Positions 40,494 to 50,690 of a stretch of DNA of 64,000 nt are shown here, one piece after another. The position numbers and the translations under genes are program-made. The notes under the pieces were generated by a model. That model was given only the letters and a program-made list of their open reading frames with translations, was not told the origin of the DNA and ran no database searches. How positions within the stretch are numbered: position 1 is the stretch's first letter; every line of letters begins with the position of its first letter. This stretch comes from Alligator mississippiensis (taxonomy: Eukaryota > Chordata > Crocodylia > Alligatoridae). Where the stretch lies: contig NC_081835.1 in assembly GCF_030867095.1 (NCBI RefSeq), positions 39,291,892 to 39,355,891 on the forward strand, in the 5' to 3' direction.

Positions 40494-42492
40494 GATAGAG
40501 TGATAGAAAATTAAGGTTGGAAGGGACCTCAGGAGGTTGTCTAGTTTAACCCTCTGCTTAAACAAGGACCTTCCCCAACTCAGATCCATAGAAGTAGGGT
40601 CTAAAGGGACCTTGTAGATCATCAGGTCTGACCCCCTGCCCCGGGCAGGAGAGAAAACCGGGCTCAAATGACCCCACCCAGGTAGACGTCAAACCTCCTA
40701 TTAAAGACCCCCAGGGTAGGAGCCATCACCACTTCCCTTGGAAGTTGGTTCCAGATCCTAGCCGCCCTGACTGTGAAGTAGTGCCTTCAGATGTCTAGTC
40801 TAAACCTACTCTATAACCATTTGTGGCCGTTATTCCTTGTTACCCCGGGGGGCACTAGGGGGAACAGGGTCTCTCCCAAACCCTGCTGTTCCCCCCTAGT
40901 GAGTTTATAGATGGCCACCAGGTCCCCCCTCAGCCTTCTCTTGCGAAGGCGGAACAGGTTAAGGTCTCGTAGCCTCTCTTCATAGGATCTGCTGTGCTGT
41001 CCCTGGATCATGTGAGTGGCCCTCCTCTGGACCCTCTGAATGCTGTCCACATCCCTTCTGAAGTGCAGCGCCCAGAATTCCAGCTGCGGCCTGACCAGTG
41101 TCGCATAGATGGGGAGGATCGCCTCCTTGTCCCTGCTTGAGATGCATCTGCGGATGCACAACAAGGTACGGTTAGCTGACCGTGACCTTGCATAGTCGGC
41201 GCACGTTCATCTTGGAGTCAGTAATGACTCCAAGATCCCTTTCTGCCACCGTGCTCTCGAGAAGGGAGTTTCCCAGCTTATAAGCATGCTGCTGGTTCCT
41301 ACTGCCCAAGTGCAGCACCCTGAACTTGTCAGTATTGAAACGCATCCTATTTTTGTTAGCCCACCCCTGTAACCTGTCCAGGTCCTGCTGTAATCTGTCC
41401 TTCCCTACTAGTGTGCCCACCTCACCCCAAGTCTTGGTATCATCAGCAAATTTAAACAGGCTGCTTTTTACCCCGTCATCCAAGTCACTAATAAAGAAAT
41501 TGAACGGTGCAGGCCCAAGGACCAAGTCCTGGGGGGACTCCACTGCCCGCTTCCCTCCAGGTCAAAAAAGACCCCATCCACCACCACCCTCTGAGTACGA
41601 CCCTTCAGCCAATTTGCAATCCATCTGACTGTGTAGACATCAATGCCACAGTCACCTAGTTTTTTGATGAGAATGTGGTGGGAGACTGTGTCAAAGGCCT
41701 TGCTGAAGTCCAGAAGGGCTACATCCACCACGACACCTGCGTCCAGTGCTTTTGTGACCTGATCGTAGAAGGCTATCAGGTTGGTCTGACAGGAACTGCC
41801 CCTAATGAAACCGTGTTGGTTGCCCTTGAGCATCATCCCTGCTGCTGGCCCATCACAGATGTGCTCCTTGATGATCTTCTCAAAGAGTTTCCCCAGGATT
41901 GAAGTAAGACTAATGGGTCTGTAGTTGCCTGGGTCCTCCCTCTTCCCTTTTTTGAAGATGGGGACCATGCTGGCTTTCTTCCAGTCATCTGGCACCTGGC
42001 CAGAGCACCATGAGCGCTCGTAAAGCCGTGCCAGGGCCCCCACAATAACCCCTGCCAAGTCCCTCAACACCCTGGGGTGGAGAGCATCTGGACCTGCTGA
42101 TTTGAACATGTCCAGCCCCTCCAGAAGCTCTCTAACTATATCATCTTAGTCAAGGCTTTGTCTAGTTCAGTCTTAAAAATCTTCAAAGATGGAGATTCCA
42201 CCACCTTGCTGGGTAACCTGTTCCAGTGCTTTACTACCCTCCTAGTGAGAGAGTTTTTCCTGATACCTAACTTAAACTTTCCTTTCTGCAGCTTGAGACC
42301 ATTGCTCCTTGTTTTGTCATCTGCCCTTTGGAACCACCCCTCAGGTAGTTGAAGGCTGCTATTAAGTCCTTTTCCAGACTAAATAAGCCCAGTTCCCTCA
42401 GCTTCTCCTTAGAAGTCGTATGTCCCAGCCCCCGAACCATTTTTGCTGCCTTTTGTTGGACTCTCTCTAAGTTGTCTCTGAAGTCTCATATA
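40494..42492 (-). mobile_element. Old CR1 split by a younger CR1
   Basis: Outer pieces at 40494-40585 (3' end, GGTTGGAAGGGACCTCAGG) and about 42133-42492 (3' UTR and ORF2 end) are continuous with each other in the CR1 consensus. The material between them is a separate, less decayed CR1. Confidence 0.75.
40586..42132 (-). mobile_element. Younger CR1 inserted in an older CR1
   Basis: It runs from a 3' UTR (CATAGAAGTAGGGTC at 40587) to an ORF2 RT region. The RT part 41468-42109 is open ([74 protein letters not shown]). The part at 41172-41543 carries KFADDTKTWGEVGTL, and 40811-41164 the C-terminal part. It is 5'-truncated within ORF2 and carries frame breaks between the parts. Confidence 0.85.
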
Positions 42493-43204
42493 TTGTAGCT
42501 GTTTTTTGTCTGGATCAAGAATAAGGCTGGTTTCAGCTTTAAAACAAATCGTTTAGTGACCGAGTGTTCTTTTAAAAAAAAAAAAAAAAAGCATCAGCTT
42601 TTTCAGTCTTCTTGTTTAGTAGTAATAGTAACCAAGCAGTGTGGTAAAGACCTATGTCTTCTGTCTTGATGTGTTTTGCATGAGCTACAAAATGGTTACT
42701 TTCATCTAGTGAATTAATTTTAAATGCGGTTTACCAGCTTATGAAAGATGCCTTAATCAAATTCTTATGCTCTCTGCAAATTCCACAAAATACTTAAACT
42801 TCCTGAAGTGAAGCCCAAAAATACCTTTTACCTTTCCTTTCATTCTGGAAAGTGTCTTCAGGTTTCCCTTTTACTATTCTTTATCATATGCTACTGTACC
42901 ATATTTTCTGCACTTGGCCATGGGCCTTCAATATCACTTTCTTGAAATTCAGGCCACTTGTTTTTAACCCAGAAATCTCAACAGGATATGAACCAAGCAT
43001 TTTTTAAATAGTCTGTATGTGTAACTTCACTTCCATTGTACAACACCATTTGTATTAAAGGATTAATTTGCAAATTAATTGCGTGATCAGTCAGCAACAG
43101 CAAATTCTGATAGCAAAAGTAACAATATTCTAGAGGAAAAATATGCCTCTTTAAAACAATTCAAATTTCACAAGTGCATGCCTAGTGAGGAAGGTTTAAG
43201 CTGA

Positions 43205-43799
43205 GTTTGCTGGGAGATGAAGACCAAAGCTCTGGAATTAGTGGGGAAGTGGGTGACTTGGAGGAAGAGCAAGCAAGAGCGGGCATAGGGGAGGTGTTCT
43301 CATATTTCCTGAGAAATCGGGGCAGTCAACCTCAGGTGTCTGTACATAAACGCATGGAGCCTGGGAAACAAGCAGGAAGAATTGGAAGTCTTTGCACAGT
43401 TGTGGAACTATGACATGACTGGAATAACAGAGACTTGGTGGGAGCTCATGACTGGAGCACTGTCATGGATGGGTACAAACTGTTTCGGAAGGGGCAGGCA
43501 GGGGAGAAGAAGAGGAGTTGTTCTTTATGTAAAAGAGCCGTATGATTGCTCAGAGCTCCCGTATGAAACTGGAGAGAGGCCTGTTGAAAGTCTGTGGGTT
43601 AAGGTTAGAGGCGAGAGCAGCAAGGGTAATGTTGTGGAGGGTGTCTTCTACAGACCACCAGACCAGGAGGGAAGTGGTAGATGAGGCTTTCTTCAAACAG
43701 TTAGCAGAAGTTTCTCGATCACAGGCCCTGATTCTCATGGGGAACTTCAATCACCCTGACATCTGCTGGGATGGCAATACAGCAGTGCGCAGGCAGTCC
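43205..43799 (+). mobile_element. CR1 ORF2 endonuclease fragment, left of hAT
   Basis: Frames contain ITETWWELMTGALSW, RRGVVLYVKEPYDCSELPY, VEGVFYRPPDQEG and ALILMGNFNHPDICWDGNTAV, the endonuclease core of CR1 ORF2. It stops abruptly at the hAT terminus at 43800. Confidence 0.85.
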
Positions 43800-44296
43800 T
43801 AGAGATATGAAAGCCTGGAAAAAAACCCAGAAAAAGTCGGGGGAAAAAACACTTTTTTCTGTTTTTTCTGAGGCCTTTTTTTTGTTTTGAAAAATGGAAA
43901 AAAACCTCTTATGAAATATTTTCTTTTAGAATAATGAATAAAATGTTTAAGACAAGGTATTCATATATTGCTACCCTTTACTCCCCAAAAATGTTTTCTA
44001 ATAACGATGTAAATTAGATTTTTGTTACAAACAGAGCTACAAGCTGTTGAACTCTAAGGAATCTAGCATCTCTTAGTTTTTGCCAGTTTATAAGAAGCAG
44101 GCAAAAATTAAAGTTGAAAATAGAAGAAACCATTGACACTATCATAAAACAAAGAAAGTTATATGTTCTGGACTTGTTCTCCTCCACAGTGCCAAACAGA
44201 TACAGAATGCACTCGTTTTTAGAAAAAGAGCTGAGGGCGAACCCCCCCCCCCCCCCAAGACTCATGGAATACAAATTTTGCTACATGAAACTTTGT

Positions 44297-47290
44297 CTAA
44301 TCAGTGTCATTTTCTGAGCTATCACTATCAACAGTTTCTGCTTCTTTTGATCCTTCATTATTATCATCTTCGTGGACTTCTGAAAACTGAAGGTTTGCCT
44401 GGATTGAGACAAGCTTCTCTACTATTTTACATGTTAGTTTATTTCTTGATTTGTTGTGAGAATTTCCAAACAGACCAGTTTCTTCCACATACTGCAGAAG
44501 ACCAAGGAATCTGAAGCAAACGAGAAGCAAGAGGAGTCAGAGGCTGTGTCATGCAAAGGCCTTGCCACCATGTTTCATGAGGAATATGCTTGTCAGTCCC
44601 CCACTGCATTCCTGGACCAAATACCTGAAGATGTTCTGTATTCTGCAACATTTGAAAGTACTTTTCCAACACATAGTCCTAAGTGTTGCTTGTTTTGTAA
44701 TCCAGTCAAATGCAGTAGCAGTGCTATTGTCACTAACATTTCTGCCTTTGAAACTTGTATCCAAGAGATTTGCAACAGCATAAATTGATTGGCAACAAAA
44801 TTCTTCCTATCTGTTAATGAAGTCTTTCACTTTTCTTTCTTCTGTACTTGCAAGCAGCGATCCACTTAGATAAAAATCAACTGTTTTTGAGAATCTGGGC
44901 CATCTGGTAAGGAATATCCAGCAGAAGTACACTGTGATTCAGATGCAGCGATTGCTGAAGAAATCGGCTTTAGAATTTTCAGGGGGGTTTGCAGTTGAAC
45001 CCAGAGGACATCCTCATCAAGTACAGTGTTCCTTACGCTTCTGGGTACTTTAAGATCCTCAGTTATTACTGTTTCTTGAAGAGCTTCTTTGTTATTAGTA
45101 AATTTTCAAATGAGATTACCACTCCACCCCATCTAGTTTTACTACAGAGTTTGAAAGTCACTATTTTATTCTTTACATTCTTTTCTTCCCGCTTCTTCTT
45201 AAAGATTGGAGCTAAAATATGAGTAGTTTTTATATGTTTTATAACTTCTTTTGCTCTTCTATAGATCTTTTGCAGTTTCGAACTTCACAATACAAATATG
45301 AAGCAAGTTTATCCCATGGGATGCATGTCCTATTGCAGTAGTATGTGGATATTTATCTATTAAGATCTCCCATGTTGCTTTCATATTACTTGCATTGTCA
45401 GTCAGCAAAGCAAATACTTTACCACTCCCAGTCTTCTGTAGGACATCACATATTTTACTACCGATATACTCTTCAGTGTGCCTGTTCTCTCCTGTTTCAA
45501 TGGTTCTGTAAAAAACTGGTTGAGGTGTTATCACAAAGTTTATGATTCTTTCTCCTTGCACATTTGTCCACCCATCTGTAAGTACTGCAAGACACAGTGC
45601 TTCATTGATTTTTCCTTGCACAGTGTCGCTGGTAGGTGTTGTAAGGCTTTGGTCCTTTTCTGGTTGGTGCCTTGTTCCTTAGGAACGTCAGGGTAAAACT
45701 GCACCCTGGGGCCACCTAGATGGTTTCGGGCACTGCCCCTACTCGCCTGCCATGTCTTTGATTGATGGGAAGGCAGTTCCCTGTTGGTGGTCCCAAAAGG
45801 GGCCTTGACCCTGGTCTTTCTTTGTGGGGCTCCAAACCTCCCCTTTACCCCATCCTTGCCACATCGACAGCCTGGGAAGATACTGTTCCCTATAGTCTTG
45901 GAATGATCTCTTCTCATTCACGTTACCCGCCTTGACCTGTGTTGGGTCCTTCCGGCTGTCAGTCTCTCCCGAGTCAATTCCTGGTCTCTGGATCAACTTT
46001 TGGGCAAACTAAACCTGCCCTGGCCCGGGGTAACGGTAACTTAGGATAATTCTTAACTGAAAAAGGTGTTCGGCATCTGCTGATGGGCGCTTAGGATTCT
46101 GACTCCCAGGACCCCTCTGTCCCCTGGGATGGAAGAGGGAATCCGTCTGTCTCTGTGTTTTTTCCCAGGGCCCCGCTGACTAGGAGCTAATCACTCCTGG
46201 TCCCACCACCTGGTGGTACTTGCCACTTCCCTGTAGGGCTCCGATGCAGCTGCCGCCTGTTCCTCCCTCTTCACCAGGCTGCCCATGGGGCTTAGCCATC
46301 GCTCATTACCTCTCCCCACTGCAGTACCTGAATTCTCTAATGCGGTTGTGGCTCTGCTCGGACTGGTAATGGAGAACTGCTTCTCCCTGCTGCGGTTCTC
46401 CAGTGATCCTTGGCTCCAAGAGCCCAGACTCCTTGCTCTGTTGGCCAGGTTTCCCCAGCAGATGCTTGGGCTTCCTTTCCCATTCTTGGGGCCTCTGCCG
46501 CCTGTGTCTCCCGGCTGGTATGCCACGCCTCTCCCTCCGAGCCTGTCCCTCAGCTGATTCCTTTTCCAGCTGCTCTTTGAGCAGCCTGTGCTCCTCCAAG
46601 GCCCCGTCTCTGGGGCTCACCGATTTGCAGGTTTAGGCAGCTCTGGAACTGCCGAGCCTGCATTGGCATTTCCCTGCAGCTGCCGCTTGTCTCCTTCCCT
46701 GTGGTAAGTATCGGGGCTCGTCGGGAGCGGTCCGGGGCCATGTTAGGGGGGCTTTTGCCTCCCTCTCACACGCAGATTGCATTACACATTCATATTCTGA
46801 CTCTAAAAGAGGCTTGCTCAAAGAATGTCTGCTGGGCAAACAGTATGATGGTCTTAGTAATATAAAAGCTTCCTGCCAGTATGCATTTTCAGTTATTGAC
46901 AATGGTGTCCCAGAAGAATATATTGCTCTTGCAAGAGCTTGGTCAATTTTTTCCTAATCTTGTCTACAAATGAATCTATTGTGAGTGTCTTTTATATACA
47001 GTTGATTGCAATATTTGGTTACTTGAGGATGTTGATTGGGCAACCCTTTGAGATGCTGATGGTTATAGAAGAAACAGCAACAGTAGGACTTCTGGATTGA
47101 GAATGTTGGAAAGAGCTACTTGCACTTCAGTCATCATGATCTACCCACCTTCTCACTTAGACCCATGAAGGATTTTTTAATGTCTGCAGGACACTTCTTA
47201 AATGCAAGAATGTGTTTGGTCATCTTAATAGCATTTGGAAATGCATATTTCATTTGACAGTATTTGCAAATCACATTTTTTTTCTCTCAG
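44297..47290 (-). pseudogene. hAT transposase (BED zinc finger, DUF659, hAT_C)
   Basis: Order on the minus strand: a BED-type finger near 47160-47285 (VICKYCQMKYAFPN ... MTKHILAFKKCP), then a DUF659/RNase H-like block at 45259-45621 (LTDGWTNVQGERIINFVI, VFALLTDNASNMKATWEIL, HASHGINLL). A fragment near 44550-44800 (VANLLDTSFKGRNVSD) follows, then the C-terminal dimerisation motif at 44297-44480 (NKSRNKLTCKIVEKLVSIQANL) ending in an acidic tail and stop. Several stops and gaps lie between the blocks, and a solo LTR interrupts the gene just upstream of the DUF659 block. It would have cut and pasted its element but is now dead. Confidence 0.8.
45624..46770. mobile_element. Solo LTR inside the hAT transposase
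   Basis: A 1147-bp insertion has TG...CA ends (TGTCGCTGG...CTCTCACA), flanked by CACAG (45619-45623) and CGCAG (46771-46775), a 4/5 duplication. Frames within it have no transposase similarity. Orientation was not resolved. Confidence 0.65.
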
Positions 47291-47636
47291 AATATCTTGC
47301 AGTGTGGAAATGCTTCCATATGCTAAAAGTTGGTCGCACCATTTTACTGAAGTGAAAAAAAACAAAAATGTAATTTAGTGGCTAGCTTGCATATATAAAC
47401 ACTAAGCTATGGCATGTACAAATTTAGTAATTTAGACAGGAGCAGATCCACCAGCCTCTAGATTAAAAGTCAACAATAGAGGAAGTCCACAAGCAAAGGC
47501 GGCACTGAATCCTTCTTCGTTCTCTTGTGAAAATGGCAGTGTCCCCTTGGGGGAAGAAATGCATCTTGCATTTGAGACTTGTGCTGTACTGCTTGTCCTC
47601 AGTGTACAGGAATTGTAATGATCTGATACTGTATAT

Positions 47637-48639
47637 CAGAGGTAGGTAATGTTTTTTGGCCAGAGTGCCAAAAAACACCACAATGCCTACCTTGGAAGAT
47701 TCCGGAGTGCTGGCATGGCAGAAAAACAAAATGAGGGCAAGGGGTACATGGTAGGATGCCCTGCTTGTGCCCCTTGCCCCTGCCCTACAGCCCAGGCTCT
47801 GTGGCTGTCGGCAGCTATCCCAGCTCTGAGTAGCTGCTGGAGCCCGGGCTGCTCCCAGCAGGGCTTACAGCATCCCAGCTGCCTGCTGGGAGCAGCCGGG
47901 GATCCCAGCTGGCAGCAGCTCCCCAGAGCCGGGGCCGGCTACAGCTGGGAGGCTCCAAACAGCTGTGCCGGGCTCCGGCATTAGCTCCACACGGGCGCGT
48001 GCACCCTCATGTGGGAGTGGGCAGTGGGGGAGGGGCCTGAGGCAGCGCAGCCCCAGTCTTTCCCCTGCTCCCAGCACAGAGGTGATGGCAGATTTCCAGA
48101 GCCTGGCGCAGCTGTTTGTAGCCAGCCCGGGCTCTGGGCAGCTGCAGCAAGCAGCGGGCGGGCTGCAAACAGCTGCGCTGGGCTGCACAGCTCCGGCATC
48201 AGCTCCGTGCTGGCAGTGATTGCATGCACACCTTGGGGCGGGCAGCACTGCCCCACTGTCCGCCCCGAGGTGCGCACATGGTCGCTGCCAGCACGGAGCT
48301 GATGCCAGAGCTGTTTGCACTCTTCCTGCTGCTTGCTGCAGCTGCCCATAGCCCGGGCTGGCTGCAAACAGCTGTGCTGGGCTCATCACCTAAGCAGGGG
48401 AGCGACCAGGGCTGCGCTGCCTCAGGCTCCTCTCCACTGCCCGCTCCGAGGTGTGCCTGCACGTGCTGGGGTGGAGCTGATGCTGGAGCCTGGCACAGCT
48501 GTTTGGAGCCTCCTGATTGCAGCTGACCTTAGCTCTGGGGAGCTGCTGCCAGCCAGGATCTCGGGCTGCTCCCAGCAGGCAGCTGGGATGCTGCATGCCA
48601 AGCAAAATGGCCTCGCATGCCATGGGTTGTTGACCCCTG
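47637..48639. mobile_element. Foldback hAT MITE (family B), GC-rich
   Basis: The ends CAGAGGTAGGTAATG and, in reverse, CAGGGGTCAACAACCC are flanked by CTGTATAT and CTGTAAAT (7/8). The interior is a long inverted repeat: 47865-48230 is mirrored by 48240-48605. For example CCCAGCTGCCTGCTGGGAGC is mirrored near 48565-48590, and GGCATCAGCTCCGTGCTGGC near 48290. The arms are about 370 bp and the centre is near 48235. Open frames on both strands are shadows of this symmetry. Confidence 0.85.
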
Positions 48640-48917
48640 CTGTAAATAGTCTTACATAAAAATCTTCCTATTACATAGTATTAGAAAATATGTTTGGGGA
48701 GTAAAGGGTAGCAATATATGAACATCTTGTTGTAAACATTTTATTCATCATTCTAAAAGAAAATATTTTATAAGAGTTTTTTTCATTTTTCCAAAAATTT
48801 TTCCAATTTTTCGGAAAAACCAAACAAAAAAACAGTCATCAGGAAAAACAACACAGAAACATTTTTCCCCCCAAATTTTTCTGTTGGTTTTTTTTTTTCT
48901 GGGCCTTCACATCTCTA

Positions 48918-49130
48918 GATATTAGGAAGAATTTTCTCATTAGGCGTGTAGTAAAACACTGGAACAGGTTACCTGGAGAAGTGGTGGAAGCTCCATCTTT
49001 GGAGGTTTTCAAGATCCAGCTAGACCAAACTTTGGCTGGGATTATCTAGTTGGAGATGGTCCTACTTTGAGCAGGGGTTGGATTAGATGACCTCCTGAGG
49101 TCCCTTCCAACCCTTGCTTTCTATGGTTCT
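48918..49130 (+). mobile_element. CR1 3' end, right of hAT
   Basis: ATATTAGGAAGAATTTTCTC through GACCTCCTGAGGTCCCTTCC and a CTATGGTTCT end are the CR1 3' UTR. It has the same strand as the endonuclease fragment left of the hAT element, but about 2 kb or more of CR1 is missing between them. Confidence 0.8.
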
Positions 49131-49345
49131 CTGTTTTTTATTGTAAAGCCTGTTTTGCTTTGGGTGATCAATTGAACTTTCAATCTTAACCTGAGCACAT
49201 TTTAACAAGAATACCTGTTTGCTGTGAAGAAAAAGGGAATTGGTTTCTTGAGATGTACTGAAATAGTGCGCTACAGCCATATCCTACCCCAGGGGTAGGC
49301 AACATTTTTGGCCAGAGTACTGGCTAAAAAGTACTGAAAAAAGTA

Positions 49346-49896
49346 CAGTGATTTTCGACTTGGAGGGATGTGGGCAGTGGGGTTCCCCAGGGCTCAGTCC
49401 TTGGGCCTGCACTGTTCAACATCTTCATCAGCGACTTGGATGAGGGGGTGAAAAGCACCTTGTTTGAATTTGTGGATGACACTAAGATGTGGGGAGAGGT
49501 GGGCACTCTAGAAGGGAGGAACAAGTTACAACTAGATCTGGACAGGTTACAGGGGTGGGCGGATAAAAACAGGATGTGTTTCAATACTGACAAGTGCAAG
49601 GTACTGCATCTGGGGAGGAAGAACTAGCAGCATCCCTACAGGCTGGGGAACTCCCTTCTCCTCCGCACGGAGGCAGAAAAAGATCTTGGAGTCATTATTG
49701 ATTCCAAGATAAACATGGGCCGCCAGTGTGAGGACGTGGTCAGGAAGGCTAACTGCACCTTGTCATGCACCCACAGATGCATCACGAGCAGGTCCAAGGA
49801 GGTGATCCTCCCCCTCTGTGCGACGCTGGTCAGGCCGCAGCTGGAGTGCTGTGTCCAGTTCTGGGTGCCGCACTTCAGGAGGGATGTGGCCAGCAT
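49346..49896 (+). mobile_element. CR1 ORF2 fragment
   Basis: [39 protein letters not shown] and [14 protein letters not shown] (49370-49627) are RT palm and thumb sequence. The catalytic box reads FVDD instead of FADD. The following part (49715-49896) is the ORF2 C-terminal region, cut off by an opposing CR1. Confidence 0.82.
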
Positions 49897-50690
49897 CATA
49901 GATTTCATAGACATTAGGGCTGGAAGGGACCTCGAAAGATCAAGTCCAGCCCCCCGCCTGAAGGGCAGGAAGTCAGCTGGGGTCATAGGATCCCGGCAAG
50001 GTAAGCATCCAATTTACTCTTGAAGGTGTTCAATGTAGGTGCTTGAACCACCATAGATGGCAGGCTATTCCAGACCTTGAGGGCTTGGACAGTAAAGAAA
50101 TTCTTCTGTATGTCCAGCCTGAAACGGTCTTGCAGTAGTTGATAACCGTTCTACCTCATCATCCCTTGGGGCACTCTGGTGAACAAACGTTCCCCCAGAT
50201 ACTGGTGGTCACCCCTGATAAACTTACAAGTGGCCATCAGATCACCCCTGAGCCTGTGCTTTTCCAGGCTAAAGAGCCCCATAGCTCTCAGCCTGTTGCC
50301 GTAAGGTCTGTTTTCCTGACCTCTGATCATGCGCGTGGCTCTTCTGTGGACTCTCTCAAGCTTCTCCACATCCTTCTTGAATTGTGGGGCCCAAAACTGG
50401 ATGCAGTACTCCAGCTGCGGCCTCACCAAGGCTGAGTACAAGGGGACAATGATGTCCCAGGATTTGCTTGAGAAGCATCTATGGATGCAAGTCAACGTTT
50501 TGGTCGCTTTGCTAGCCGCAACATCTTCTCCCTTGTCCAGGTGATAGGTTACCTGGTCATAAAAAGAAACGAGATTGGTCAAGCAAGACCTACCCACAAC
50601 AAACCTGTGCTGGCTATCCCTCGTGATGTTGGCGTTGACCAGTCCTTTAAGGATGGCCTCTTTAATAAAGAAAGAGGTTGTGTCCCTTAC
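49897..50690 (-). mobile_element. CR1 3' part in opposite orientation
   Basis: It begins with the 3' terminus (ATAGATTTCATAGACATTAG inverse), then 3' UTR and ORF2 C-terminal sequence (LERVHRRATRMIRGQENRPY). Near 50520 it jumps to an upstream RT part ([22 protein letters not shown]), so it is internally deleted. It closely resembles the CR1 at 20732-25630. Confidence 0.8.

Larger units (their letters stand above)
43800..48917 (-). mobile_element. Decayed autonomous hAT DNA transposon
   Basis: The ends TAGAGATATGAAAGCC and, in reverse, TAGAGATGTGAAGGCC begin inverted repeats that stay alike for roughly 200 bp (for example TATTGCTACCCTTTACTCCCC near 43970, inverted near 48695). Transposase remnants lie on the minus strand. 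A solo LTR (45624-46770) and a foldback MITE (47637-48639) were inserted later. The flanking 8-mers GGCAGTCC and GATATTAG do not match. Confidence 0.85.

Noticed and set aside
47865-48526. Similar open frames on both strands suggesting a duplicated gene family
   Set aside because: They are mirror images created by the palindromic arms of the foldback element.
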